Positions 9,965-18,417 are shown, numbered from the stretch's first letter. The stretch is DNA of 64,000 nucleotides from Candidatus Eiseniibacteriota bacterium (GCA_029569475.1 JAKQSZ010000017.1:1-64000), one strand, 5' to 3'. Notes: a model not told the origin generated them from the letters alone. Numbers and translations are program-made.

Positions 9965-10523
9965 CCATGGCCTCGGCCAATCGGAGGATGGCGCGGGTGA
10001 CCTGCATGCGGACGGCGTTGGCGGAGCTTCGGCCTAGCGCTCGAGCGATTTCCTCGAAGGTGAATCCGAACTCGATCCGCAGGATGACCGCCTCTTGCTG
10101 GGCCACCGAGAGCGACTCGAGCGCGCGTTGGTAACGATCGATCATGCCCCGGCCCAGGGTGGCCTCCAGAAGCGCCGGCCGGTCGTCCTCGAGGTCCACC
10201 GTGAGGGGATTCCGCGGCGGCCTTCTCCCCGCCCGGCGGAGCTCGTCACGCAGGCAATTCAAGGCCACCGTGCGCAGGTAGGCGAAGAACCCGCCCGGCG
10301 CCGTCGCCCGCACCTGGTCGACCCTCCGGAGCGCCCGGACCAGCGCGACGCTCACCAGGTCATTGGTGTCCATCAGATCCCGCGCGTGCGCCGGCAAGCG
10401 GCCATGCGCCCAGCGCCGAAGTCCAGGCAGGAATCGCTGCACGAGGTCCTCACGCGCCTGTTCATCGCCGGTGCGGACTCGCTGGAGCAGCGCTTGTGTG
10501 CTATCTAGCAACGGCTTCGACAT
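9951..10523 (-). CDS. ECF-type RNA polymerase sigma factor
   Basis: Alternative sigma factor of 190 residues using the ATG at 10523 (MSKPLL); a start at 10556 would add 11 basic residues. Sigma region 2 is seen around DLVSVALVRALRRVDQ and AYLRTVALNCLRDELRR, and region 4 as a helix-turn-helix in SVAQQEAVILRIEFGFTFEE followed by IARALGRSSANAVRMQVTRA. No fused anti-sigma or C-terminal extension is present. It sits 37 nt after gmhA and overlaps the kinase gene by 14 nt, so it may be co-transcribed with the heptose genes upstream. The partner kinase, rather than a membrane anti-sigma factor, is the likely regulator by analogy with known kinase-linked ECF groups. Targets are unknown. Confidence 0.9.
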   Translation of the reverse strand: MSKPLLDSTQALLQRVRTGDEQAREDLVQRFLPGLRRWAHGRLPAHARDLMDTNDLVSVALVRALRRVDQVRATAPGGFFAYLRTVALNCLRDELRRAGRRPPRNPLTVDLEDDRPALLEATLGRGMIDRYQRALESLSVAQQEAVILRIEFGFTFEEIARALGRSSANAVRMQVTRAILRLAEAMDDAS

Positions 10524-10559
10524 ACGCTCACTTCGACGAAGGCGAGCCCGGACCATCCA

Positions 10560-11141
10560 TCACGACGGCTCGCCGAAGAGCTCCCGTTCGGTCAGCTCGC
10601 AGACGATGTGCCCCGCCAGGATGTGCGCCTCCTGGATCCGCGGCGTCTCCACCGCGTCCACCGCCAGCAGGTGATCGCAGCAGGCCGACATCGGCCCGCC
10701 CCCGCGGCCGGTGAAGCCGACCGTGACCAGACCCAGACCACGCGCCGCCTCGAGCGCCCGCAGGACGTTGGGCGAGCGGCCGCTGGTGGAAAGGCCCACC
10801 GCGACATCTCCCGCGCGGCCGATCCCCTCCAACTGACGGCTGAAGACGTGCTCGTAGCCATAGTCGTTGCCGATGGCCGTGAGCGAAGAGGTGTTGACCG
10901 CAAGCGACAAGGCCGCGACCGGCTTGCGCTCGAGGTAGAACCGGCCGGCCAGCTCGCAGACCATGTGCTGGGCATCGGCCGCCGATCCCCCGTTGCCGAA
11001 GAAGATCACCTTGTGACCGTCGCGGATGGCCTGCGTCCACACCTCCGCCAGCCGCTTCAGGAGCGGAGCCTGGGAGATCAACCACTGCTTGAGGCGGATC
11101 GACTCCTGGATCCGGGCCTCGATTTCCTGGACCGTGATCAT
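10560..11141 (-). CDS. gmhA: Sedoheptulose-7-phosphate isomerase (GmhA-like SIS protein)
   Basis: SIS-domain sugar phosphate isomerase of 193 residues, the usual GmhA length. It converts sedoheptulose 7-phosphate to D-glycero-D-manno-heptose 7-phosphate, the first step to the heptoses of lipopolysaccharide or S-layer glycans. The phosphate-binding motif FGNGGSAADAQH and the second motif GLSTSGRSPNVL are intact, and the C-terminal helix AHILAGHIVCELTE carries the conserved His/Glu. It is last of the sugar genes in the minus-strand block, 18 nt after the glycosyltransferase, and a heptose kinase and sugar nucleotidyltransferase lie just upstream. That arrangement points to the GDP-heptose branch rather than ADP-heptose. 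Confidence 0.93.
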   Translation of the reverse strand: MITVQEIEARIQESIRLKQWLISQAPLLKRLAEVWTQAIRDGHKVIFFGNGGSAADAQHMVCELAGRFYLERKPVAALSLAVNTSSLTAIGNDYGYEHVFSRQLEGIGRAGDVAVGLSTSGRSPNVLRALEAARGLGLVTVGFTGRGGGPMSACCDHLLAVDAVETPRIQEAHILAGHIVCELTERELFGEPS

Positions 11142-11159
11142 GCTGCGTTTCCCCAGTTC

Positions 11160-12344
11160 TCAGGCCGGCGCGGAGAGCTCCTCGATCGCCCGCACCATCG
11201 GATCCCAGCCGTACTTCGCTTTCTCTGCCCGGACCCCCTGCGTGAAGGGCTCTTCCAGTTGCTCCTCATAGTAGCGCACGATGGCGGAGGCCAGGGCGTC
11301 CGGTTCCCCGGGGGGCACGACGAGCCCGGTGCGTCCGTCGAGGACGACCTCGGTCAGCCCTCCCACCCCCGTGCAGATCACCGGGCGCTCCAGCTGATAG
11401 GCGATCTGCACGATGCCGCTCTGGGTGGCCGAACGATAGGGGAGCACGACCACGTCGGCGGCCGAGAAGACCTCCGCCACCCGCTCATCCGGCAGATAGT
11501 CGTCCCGGAGCTGGACCACCTCGGACAGCCCGAGCGAGGCGACCAGCCTGACCGTGTCCTCGCGGCCCTCGTAGAACTCACCGGCGACCAGGAGCGTGGC
11601 GTCGATCCGCCGGCGGACCTGCGGCAGGGCGCGGATGAGGAGATCGAGCCCCTTGTAGGCGCGGACAAACCCGAAGAAGAGCAGCACGGGGCGGTCCGGA
11701 GCCAAGCCCAGGCGGCGACGCGCCTCCTCCTTGGGGAGGCGTTCGCCGAAGACGTTGTACAGCGGGTGCGGCACCTCGAGGAAGCGGGCGGAAGGATCCA
11801 GCGCCAGGAGATCCTTCCCGACCGCGGCCGACTGGACGATGTAGGCATCCGTTCGCCGCATGAGCCAGCGGGTCAGCATGAGATCCCCGGGGCGCCGCTC
11901 ATGGGGGATCAGGTTGTCCACGACCATGATGGTGCGGGGCCGCCCTCTCCCGGCCAGCCGCTTGACCCTTCCCGCGATCGTGCCGAGCGATGGAGCGAAG
12001 AACGGCATCCAGTACTTGTACACCAGGGCATCGGGGTCGAACGACGCGATGTGCCGGGCGGCGCGCTCCCAGCTCCACGGGCCGATGGAGTCGACCAGCG
12101 GCGTGGCCGGATAGCGCACCGGACTTTCACTCGTGTCCAACTGGGACTTGCCGGGAAAGAGCAGCGACGGATACTGCCGGGTGTAGGAGACGAGCTTCAC
12201 CTCGTGCCGTCGGCTGAGTTCCCGCGCCAGGATGGCCGTGTATTGCGCGATGCCGCCGCGCATCGGATGGGCGATACCGACGATGGCGAAGCGTCGCCTG
12301 GGTCCGGCCTCTCCCTGGAGCGGCGACGTCGCGCGAGAACGCAT
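11160..12344 (-). CDS. Glycosyltransferase family 4 (GT-B fold)
   Basis: Sugar transferase of 394 residues. The ATG at 12344 overlaps the stop of the upstream kinase gene (TGATG), which fixes the start; the longer in-frame reading before it is a shadow of that gene. The N-terminal Rossmann domain begins FAIVGIAHPMRGGIAQYT, with the Gly-rich acceptor loop. The C-terminal domain has LLFFGFVRAYKGLDLLI and the donor-binding stretch PYRSATQSGIVQIAYQLERP with a following GGLTEVV, typical of GT4. Its place inside the heptose cassette suggests it transfers the GDP-heptose (or another sugar) made by its neighbours to a surface glycan. Donor and acceptor cannot be read from sequence. Confidence 0.9.
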   Translation of the reverse strand: MRSRATSPLQGEAGPRRRFAIVGIAHPMRGGIAQYTAILARELSRRHEVKLVSYTRQYPSLLFPGKSQLDTSESPVRYPATPLVDSIGPWSWERAARHIASFDPDALVYKYWMPFFAPSLGTIAGRVKRLAGRGRPRTIMVVDNLIPHERRPGDLMLTRWLMRRTDAYIVQSAAVGKDLLALDPSARFLEVPHPLYNVFGERLPKEEARRRLGLAPDRPVLLFFGFVRAYKGLDLLIRALPQVRRRIDATLLVAGEFYEGREDTVRLVASLGLSEVVQLRDDYLPDERVAEVFSAADVVVLPYRSATQSGIVQIAYQLERPVICTGVGGLTEVVLDGRTGLVVPPGEPDALASAIVRYYEEQLEEPFTQGVRAEKAKYGWDPMVRAIEELSAPA

Positions 12345-13369
12345 CAGGCCGGTTCCTGCACCGCCCAGGTCTGGAGGCCGCGCTCCTCGAAGGCAAACGG
12401 CACGATCCGGCCGCCGGCGCGTTCCAGGGCCTCCGCGACGAGGTGGCGGCTCACGAAGGGCACGAAGAACAGGAGATGTCCTCCGCCCCCGGCCCCCAGC
12501 AGCTTGCCCGCCGTGGCCCCGGCGGCACGGGCCGCCTCGTAGAGGGCATCCACCCGGGGTGTGCTGATCTCCGCCTGGAGCTTCTTCTTCCACTGCCAGG
12601 CGTCGTCCAGGGCGCGCCCGAACTCCGCCAGCCGTTCGGTCAGAAGGAACATCTTCATCTCCCAGGCCAGCCGCTTCATCTCATCGAGCGAGGCAACCAC
12701 GTCGCCGGCGCCTTCGGAATAGGCCGCCATCTGCTTCTCCACGATACGGGCGGAAAGACGCGTGGCGCCCGTATAGCAGAGGAGCAGGGAGTACTCGAGC
12801 TCGTTGATGGTCTCGCGCCGCAGCCGCAACGGATTGACCACCGTGTAATCGCCGTGGAACTCAATGAAGTTGAATCCACCGAAGGTGGCGGCGTACTGGT
12901 CCTGACGGCCTCCCGAGATGCCCAGGTCCAGGCGTTCGATGCGATAGGTCAGCTCCGCCGTCTCGTAGAGCGTCAAGGGATGGCGCAGCCACTCGCTCAC
13001 CACCCCGACCAGGGTCGTCACCATCGTGGACGACGAACCCAGCCCGCTCCCCGGAGGCGCGTCGGAGTGGAGGAAGATCTCGCAACCGCTCGGGAAGCCG
13101 TCAGGACGGAAGTGGTTGAAGACCCCCTTGACCAGATCCAGCTCGCCGTCGGCCACGAGGGGCTCGCCCAGCCGGTAGGAACGGCTCAGATCGTAATCCA
13201 ACGAGGTGATGCGGACGATGTCGGCGTCCACCGGCCGGAGCGAGGCGTAGGCGTACTTGTCGATGGTCGAGGAGAGCACCACGCCGCCCCGCTCCTCGGT
13301 GTAGGGGGACACGTCGGTTCCCCCGCCACAGAAGCTGATGCGCAGCGGAGCCTTCGCCCGGTAGATCAA
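12344..13369 (-). CDS. hddA: D-glycero-alpha-D-manno-heptose 7-phosphate kinase-like GHMP kinase
   Basis: GHMP-superfamily kinase of 341 residues. The start is taken as TTG at 13369 because it overlaps the preceding stop as TTGA and places LIYRAKAPLRISFCGGGTD at the very N-terminus, as in the family. GHMP motif 2 is PPGSGLGSSS (105-114) and the C-terminal motif 3 reads GKLLGAGGGGHLLFF. The family phosphorylates heptose 7-phosphate at C1 to give the 1,7-bisphosphate. Neighbours on both sides are the nucleotidyltransferase, a glycosyltransferase and gmhA, which supports the heptose rather than fucose or galactose substrate. Closely related kinases act on fucose or mannose derivatives, so the substrate call rests partly on context. 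Confidence 0.85.
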   Translation of the reverse strand: MIYRAKAPLRISFCGGGTDVSPYTEERGGVVLSSTIDKYAYASLRPVDADIVRITSLDYDLSRSYRLGEPLVADGELDLVKGVFNHFRPDGFPSGCEIFLHSDAPPGSGLGSSSTMVTTLVGVVSEWLRHPLTLYETAELTYRIERLDLGISGGRQDQYAATFGGFNFIEFHGDYTVVNPLRLRRETINELEYSLLLCYTGATRLSARIVEKQMAAYSEGAGDVVASLDEMKRLAWEMKMFLLTERLAEFGRALDDAWQWKKKLQAEISTPRVDALYEAARAAGATAGKLLGAGGGGHLLFFVPFVSRHLVAEALERAGGRIVPFAFEERGLQTWAVQEPA

Positions 13370-14127
13370 GATCCCGCCCCGGCCGGGCGCCGGCTGATGC
13401 GTTGAAAGACCTGCTCGGCCCGCGCCAGCCGCTCCGGGGTGCCGATGTCGAGGAAGAGAAAGCGCTGCTTCACCGCCCAGAGCCTCCCCTCTCGGGCCAG
13501 GGCCGGAAGGAGATCGGTTTCGAGGCCGAACTTCCCGGAAGGCAGTCCGTCGAAGAACCGGCGCCCGGTCGCATAGACCCCCGCGTTGATCCAACCGGGA
13601 CCGCCGACGCCCTTCTCCCGGAAGCTCACGACCCGGCCATCGTCGATTTCCAGCGCCCCATAGTCACGGCAGTCGTCCTGATACACGGCGAAGAGCGATA
13701 CGCCCCCGGGAGATGCGCTCTCGCGGCGGACATGCTCACGCAGCAGGTCCTCGAAGATGACCTCGGCGTAGGAGTCGCCGTTGAGGATCAGGTTCCACTC
13801 CGCGGCCTTCTCCCGCGCCAGGGCCAACGCCCCGCCGGTGCCCAGAGGCTCGCGCTCGCGGCTATGCTCGAACCGCTCCCCGTGGAAGACGCGCGCGACC
13901 TCATCGGCGCCATGGCCGAGGAGCAGGCAGATACGGCCGAAGCCCTGGCGTTCCAGCAAGCGGAGCGAGTAGCCCATGAAGGGAACCCCGGCAACCGGGA
14001 TGATCGCCTTGGGACGGCACTCGACCTTGCGCAGGCGCGTCCCGAGGCCCCCGCACAGGAAGAAGACCTTCACGTGGGCCGGTGGCGGAGACTGGCTCGT
14101 TCCGGACGGTGTCGTCATTGGCCGCAT
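13366..14127 (-). CDS. hddC: Sugar-phosphate nucleotidyltransferase, HddC-like (GDP-heptose synthesis)
   Basis: Nucleotidyltransferase of about 253 residues. The signature FFLCGGLGTRLR and PKAIIPVAGVPFMGY binds the nucleotide and Mg2+; GTGGALALA and ILNGDSYAE (metal-binding Asp) follow. No hexapeptide or second domain is attached, matching HddC-type guanylyltransferases. The start is uncertain: ATG at 14127 or 14118, or GTG at 14073 right before KVFFLCGG; no ribosome binding site decides between them. It is first in a block with a heptose kinase (TTGA overlap), a glycosyltransferase and gmhA, so transfer of GMP to heptose 1-phosphate is the likely role. Glucose- or mannose-1-phosphate enzymes are the alternative. 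Confidence 0.83.
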   Translation of the reverse strand: MRPMTTPSGTSQSPPPAHVKVFFLCGGLGTRLRKVECRPKAIIPVAGVPFMGYSLRLLERQGFGRICLLLGHGADEVARVFHGERFEHSREREPLGTGGALALAREKAAEWNLILNGDSYAEVIFEDLLREHVRRESASPGGVSLFAVYQDDCRDYGALEIDDGRVVSFREKGVGGPGWINAGVYATGRRFFDGLPSGKFGLETDLLPALAREGRLWAVKQRFLFLDIGTPERLARAEQVFQRISRRPAGAGS

Positions 14128-14238
14128 TATGGTCCGGCGCGGTCGATCGCGCAACCGCCGCGCCGGGCCGTCCCGGCCGGCCGGGCCCTCGAGTATGACT
14201 CGCCGGATTCCCCCGCTATCCGGTGCGTCTCGTTCCCC

Positions 14239-14258
14239 GCCGGCGCCTAGGCGCCGGC
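14239..14258. terminator. Perfect 20-bp palindrome, probable terminator hairpin
   Basis: The palindrome GCCGGCGCCTAGGCGCCGGC folds into an 8-bp stem with a CTAG loop. It lies 25 nt after the stop of the minus-strand barrel gene and in the gap before the nucleotidyltransferase gene, which reads the same way. No T run follows on either strand. Confidence 0.55.
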
Positions 14259-14283
14259 CTCGGCGTGTCCACCGGTCGCTTGT

Positions 14284-15438
14284 TCAGTCGAACGTATAGC
14301 TGAGGGAGAGCCGGTCGGCGACGGCGCTGGATTGCCCGCTGATGAAGTTCGGTCCGTCGAAGAACAGCTCCTCGTGAATGGAGGCATCCAGGAGGAAGCT
14401 GCCGAACGTCAGGCCAAGCCCGAAGCTCATGTTGAACTCCAGGTCGCGCACGGTCCGCTCGGACGTGATCTCCCCCGCATCAGCCTTCTCATACCTGACC
14501 CGGTAACGTTGCGCTGCCCCCACCCGGGCCAGCAGCCAGGACCGGAGGCGGGACTCCAGCCCCAGGCGGAGGCCTGGCAGGTCCGCGACTCGTGTGATAT
14601 TCTCCGGCGCTCCGTCTTCCTCGGTCCTGAGCTGGTACAGGTCGACCAGTTCCAACACGCCCACCACCATGTTGTCGGCGTCGATGTTGCAGGTCAGGCC
14701 GAGGCCCAAGGTGAGATCCGTTTGGGTGTAATCAATGGAAGCATCGGGCAGGCCGGCGGATTCGTCCTCGGCCTCCGTCACCAGGGTTCGCCAGCGGCCG
14801 TGAACCACGTAGCGCAACCGTTCTCCACTCCCCAGGAATGCGCGCGCCGCCAGGCCTCCCCCAAAGCCGTCCCACGACCGTGTCTCGCCCTCGGTTTCCC
14901 GTGTCGCCGACGGCGTCTCGAGGCTGAACGACGCGTCGACCCGCTCGCTGGACATCCCGGCGGCCAGCGCCAGGTAGCTGGCGGACTCGGTCATCTCCAA
15001 CGGACCGTCGAGGTCGCTTCCATCCAGGCCCACGGTCAGCCCGGCGCCCCAATCCACCCCCGCCAGCCGCCGGCCATAGAGCAGGGTGGTCCCCCGATCC
15101 AGCTCGGCGTCGATCCCCGCGCCGACCTCGGGGGGAATGACGACCGCGACGGCGCGATTGAGGTAGAGGCCGGCCACCGAAGAGGGGGATATCCGGACCT
15201 GCGCGCCCGCGGTGTACTGCTCGTCCTCGCCCCGCACGCGCAACTCCGCGATCGCCTCACCGGCATAGCGGGAGATCGTCCCCGGAAAAGCGAAGACGTT
15301 GGAGTTGTCCCGCAGGTATGGCCCCACACCCCCCATGGAGGCGACCCTGGTCTCGGTGGACGAAGCGGGCTGGAACCCTCCGACGAGAAGCGCTACCGGA
15401 AGGATCGCGCGGAGCGAGAGGCGATGCTTGCGTGCCAT
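14284..15438 (-). CDS. Putative outer-membrane beta-barrel protein
   Basis: Exported protein of 384 residues with no family I recognise. A Sec signal peptide is visible (MARKHRLSLRA, hydrophobic core LPVALLVGG, cleavage near ASS|TET). The mature part alternates polar and hydrophobic residues in many short strands, with paired stretches such as LRYVVHGRWRTL and LGLGLTFGSFLLDASIHEELFF, and ends LSLSYTFD, close to the aromatic C-terminus of barrel proteins. The start region MGGVGPYLRDNSNVFAFPGT recalls exported proteins of FCB bacteria that begin with a similar segment (memory only). It is divergent from the membrane glycosyltransferase gene at 15688 and followed by a palindrome. Its role may be transport or anchoring; nothing in it shows a substrate. 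Confidence 0.7.
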   Translation of the reverse strand: MARKHRLSLRAILPVALLVGGFQPASSTETRVASMGGVGPYLRDNSNVFAFPGTISRYAGEAIAELRVRGEDEQYTAGAQVRISPSSVAGLYLNRAVAVVIPPEVGAGIDAELDRGTTLLYGRRLAGVDWGAGLTVGLDGSDLDGPLEMTESASYLALAAGMSSERVDASFSLETPSATRETEGETRSWDGFGGGLAARAFLGSGERLRYVVHGRWRTLVTEAEDESAGLPDASIDYTQTDLTLGLGLTCNIDADNMVVGVLELVDLYQLRTEEDGAPENITRVADLPGLRLGLESRLRSWLLARVGAAQRYRVRYEKADAGEITSERTVRDLEFNMSFGLGLTFGSFLLDASIHEELFFDGPNFISGQSSAVADRLSLSYTFD

Positions 15439-15687
15439 GCTCGGACCTCCTGTTCCCCGGGCCGGCTCCAGGCCAACCCGGCCGAAGATACCGTAAGGGC
15501 CGCCGCGGTCAATCCATACCTTCAGTGGATGCGCCAGGCAGAACAGATGGGCCGCCTCCGTCAGGGCGGCGATCTGTTAGCATGGACTCCTTGCGAGGCT
15601 CCAGGATCCCCGTCCTTGCGCTCTGCTCGCAGAACGCCTGGCGGTGTTGGATCCCACAGGACAACCCAACCACAAGGAAGACAGCCA

Positions 15688-17199
15688 GTGAACTCGAGCA
15701 ACCGGCCATCGCCCGGACCCGTTCGCCCTCTGGCGCAGCCGGACTTGCCCCATCCGGTGTTTCTGGCGGTCTGCCTGGCGGCTCTGGCGGCCGGGGCGGT
15801 GGTCAGGCTGCTGCCGTGCTTCGGAGACTTCTGGCTCGACGAAATCTGGAGCATCTTTGCGGTTCGCGAGATCGACAGCGTCCTCGGCGTCTTCACCCGG
15901 CTGCGCAACTCCAACAACCACCACTTGTACAGCCTGCTGATCGCCCTGATCGGCGATCCGGCGCAGGCCGCCTGGTACCGGATCCCATCGGCGCTCGCCG
16001 GCCTGGGTTCGATCGTGCTCGCCATCCGCATCCTTTCGCGGGAAGGACGCTACGAGGCGGCCATCGGCGCGATCCTTACCTCCGCCTCGTTCATGCTGAT
16101 CCAGTTCTCCAGCGAGGCGCGCGGCTACTCTCTTGTGGTGTTCTTCTCGCTGGCCGCCTACCTGCTCTTCCTGGAGGACCGGCAGCGCCCGCGCGTCTGG
16201 ACCGCGCTCCTTTTTGGCGTCTCGGTCATCCTCGGGGTCCTCTCGCAGTTGATCTACATCTTCTTCTACCTGGGCCTGGCGGCCTGGCACCTGGGCGCCC
16301 TGGGCCGCAGACCGGCGGCGGGGCGACGCCTTCCCCTGATCCCGCAGTTCGCCCGCCTGCACCTGCTCCCGGCGCTCGGCATACTGCTGCTGTACCTCGT
16401 CGACCTTCGGAAGATGGAGGTAGGCGGCGGTGACCATGTGCCGCTGAACGAACTCCTGGCCGCCACCGTCGGATTCACCGCCGGCCTGCCGGTTCGGGGG
16501 GCTCCCGGGTGGCTCTATGCCGCGGCGGCCGCCGCAGTCCTGACCCTCGGGCTCGTGGACATGGCGCGAAGGGACCGGCCGCGGATCTGGCTTTACGCGA
16601 TCGCCGTTGTGGCGGCCCCGGTCGCGATCCTGGCCATCACGCGCCCGGTAGTGATCTCGCCGCGATATTTCGTCGTCGGAGCGGCGCTCTGGCTGCTGCT
16701 CGCGGCGCGGCTGCTGGCGGCCATGGTGCGCGCCGGAGGATACCGCCGCACCGCCGCCTTGCTGCTCGTGGCCCTCTTCCTGGCCGGCAACGCCCTCCAT
16801 GCCGCCGCCTTCCTGCGCCTGGGCCGCGGCGGTTACCGGAACGCCTTGCGCTACATCTCCGCCCACACCGGCGGAGAGCAGGTGGTGTGCGGGTTCGACC
16901 ACGACTTCCGCACCGGGCTCGTGGTGCGCTTCTACGCCGATCAGATCGCGCCGAAGACGCTCCTCTACCATCCGATCGGCCAGTGGCCGCGAGAGGGCAC
17001 CGAGTGGATCATCGTCCACGCCGCCACCCGGCCGGACGAACCACGCGCCACGCTCACCGACGGCCATGGCAACCCGTTCCGGCTGGAGGCCGAGTTCGAC
17101 TATGCCGGGATGTCCGGGTTCTATTGGGGCGTCTACCACAACCTGAGCTACGTCAGCGGCGGCCATGGCCCCCCAGCGCCGGACCCCGTCCCGCGGTGA
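15688..17199 (+). CDS. Membrane glycosyltransferase, GT-C/ArnT-PMT-like
   Basis: Integral membrane protein of 503 residues. GTG at 15688 is preferred over much longer in-frame readings because AAGGAAG lies 7 nt before it (15674-15680) and the first membrane helix (VFLAVCLAALAAGAVVRLL) then starts ~25 residues in. Just after it, GDFWLDEIWSI matches the first periplasmic loop of GT39/GT83-type enzymes, where an acidic pair binds the polyprenyl-phosphate sugar donor. Around nine to eleven helices follow, then a soluble C-terminal part ending SGFYWGVYHNL. It probably transfers a sugar from a lipid carrier to a glycan or protein on the outer face of the inner membrane. A polyprenyl-phosphate sugar synthase-like gene is convergent with it at 17270. 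Confidence 0.82.
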   Translation: MNSSNRPSPGPVRPLAQPDLPHPVFLAVCLAALAAGAVVRLLPCFGDFWLDEIWSIFAVREIDSVLGVFTRLRNSNNHHLYSLLIALIGDPAQAAWYRIPSALAGLGSIVLAIRILSREGRYEAAIGAILTSASFMLIQFSSEARGYSLVVFFSLAAYLLFLEDRQRPRVWTALLFGVSVILGVLSQLIYIFFYLGLAAWHLGALGRRPAAGRRLPLIPQFARLHLLPALGILLLYLVDLRKMEVGGGDHVPLNELLAATVGFTAGLPVRGAPGWLYAAAAAAVLTLGLVDMARRDRPRIWLYAIAVVAAPVAILAITRPVVISPRYFVVGAALWLLLAARLLAAMVRAGGYRRTAALLLVALFLAGNALHAAAFLRLGRGGYRNALRYISAHTGGEQVVCGFDHDFRTGLVVRFYADQIAPKTLLYHPIGQWPREGTEWIIVHAATRPDEPRATLTDGHGNPFRLEAEFDYAGMSGFYWGVYHNLSYVSGGHGPPAPDPVPR

Positions 17200-17273
17200 G
17201 CGCGGGCATCACGCTGTCATCGAGCACCATCGACGGATCGCCGGCCCCGTCCCCCGGTCAGCGCGGGCGTCAC
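17184..17273. repeat. 29-bp imperfect direct repeat spanning two convergent stop codons
   Basis: Copies at 17184-17212 and 17245-17273 match at 26 of 29 positions (core CCCCGTCCC.CGGT.AGCGC). The first copy contains the TGA of the plus-strand glycosyltransferase, the second contains the TCA (stop on the minus strand) of the convergent GT2 gene. No other known element is evident. Confidence 0.75.
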
Positions 17274-18052
17274 TCGATCTCGGCATACTCCTGGTCCAGC
17301 AACCGCCGGCCATCCCTCCGCAGGAAGCGCGGCGTTCCGATGCCGAGGCGGTGGACGAAGCCTCCCCAGGCGGCCCAGAGGACGCCGAAGCCGTACCGGA
17401 CGCTGCGCCCGAAGTTGATGCTCGAGGCCTCCGCGAAGTAACGAGTCGGGCAGGTGACTTCGGCGATCCGGTAGCCGTGGCGAATGATCTGGACCAGCAT
17501 CTGGTTGTCGAAGACGAAGTCGTCGGAGTTCTCCAGCAGGGGCAGGTTCTCCAGGACCCGGCGATGGAAGGCGCGGTAGCCGGTGTGGTACTCGGAAAGC
17601 TTGTGCTTGAGGAGGATGTTCTCCGCCAGGGTCAGGAACCGGTTGGAGATGTACTTGTACAGGGGCATTCCCCCGGCGCGTGCGCCGATCCCCAGGATGC
17701 GCGAACCCAGAACGACATCGAACTCGCCGCAGGCGATCAGCGAGGCCATGGCGGTGACCAGCTTGGGCGAGTACTGGTAATCGGGGTGGACCATGATCAC
17801 GATCTCCTCGCCTCCCCGCAAGGCTTCGCGATAACAGGTCTTCTGGTTGGCGCCGTATCCGCGGTTGCGCCGGTGGAGGAATGTCTGGATCCCCAGTTCG
17901 CGCGCCACCCGCACCGTCTCGTCGGCCGACTGATCGTCCACCAGCAGCACGCGATCCACCACGTCCTTGGGAAGCTCATCGTACGTCTGGCGCAACGTCA
18001 GCGCGGCGTTGTAGGCCGGCATGACGACACAGACGCGGTGACCTTGGATCAT
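17270..18052 (-). CDS. Glycosyltransferase family 2, polyprenyl-phosphate sugar synthase-like
   Basis: Cytosolic-facing glycosyltransferase of 260 residues from the ATG at 18052 (MIQGHRVCVVMPAYNA). The nucleotide-sugar binding motifs VVMPAYNAALTL and LLVDDQSADET are at the N-terminus, followed by NRGYGANQKTCY and the metal-site region HPDYQYSP. The segment SEYHTGYRAFHRRVL and a C-terminal stretch without membrane helices fit dolichol/undecaprenyl-phosphate mannose synthases of the DPM1 type. The longer in-frame N-terminus reaching 18355 is low-complexity and unlikely. It probably makes the lipid-linked sugar used by GT-C enzymes such as those encoded at 15688 and 18418. Confidence 0.88.
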   Translation of the reverse strand: MIQGHRVCVVMPAYNAALTLRQTYDELPKDVVDRVLLVDDQSADETVRVARELGIQTFLHRRNRGYGANQKTCYREALRGGEEIVIMVHPDYQYSPKLVTAMASLIACGEFDVVLGSRILGIGARAGGMPLYKYISNRFLTLAENILLKHKLSEYHTGYRAFHRRVLENLPLLENSDDFVFDNQMLVQIIRHGYRIAEVTCPTRYFAEASSINFGRSVRYGFGVLWAAWGGFVHRLGIGTPRFLRRDGRRLLDQEYAEIE

Positions 18053-18417
18053 GAGCCCCCCGGCCGGTGATGACGAAGCCCTCGACCAGCCCTCCGGCGG
18101 GTTGCGGCGCTCCCTCGGTGGGGAGTCCGGAGGTGACGAAGCTCCGGCGACATCCTCACAGGCTTCCGAGTCTAGAAAAGGCTCCGGCCAGGGACAAGGC
18201 CGCGGCACCGGCCTCACCGTCGCTGGTCGCCCTCCGTTGCCCCACCGGGTCCGGGTCGTGATACTGTCGGGTTCGTTCCACCATGGCCCGTCACGGCGGG
18301 CCCGCTGATCATGGCATCCCAGGCAGTCCCAAGGAGTCCGATGCACCAAGGCCAAAGCCTCGTCCCGGCCGGCTCGGGAGTCTCACGGACCGGGGGAAGC
18401 CGTTGACGGCGCACCAG
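18053..18417. other. Divergent intergenic region, no gene seen
   Basis: About 365 nt between the GT2 gene (minus) and the large membrane protein (plus). It holds scattered GACGAAGC words at 18071-18077 and 18137-18143 and a G-rich stretch GGGGGAAG (18392-18399) that may serve as a ribosome binding site. No clear promoter or hairpin was recognised. Confidence 0.4.

Noticed and set aside
7616..10000. 794-codon plus-strand frame
   Set aside because: Antisense to the kinase gene, no recognisable domain.
14332..15687. Extended N-terminus of the GT-C glycosyltransferase back to 14332
   Set aside because: It is antisense to the barrel gene; a GTG with a good ribosome binding site at 15688 starts the membrane protein.
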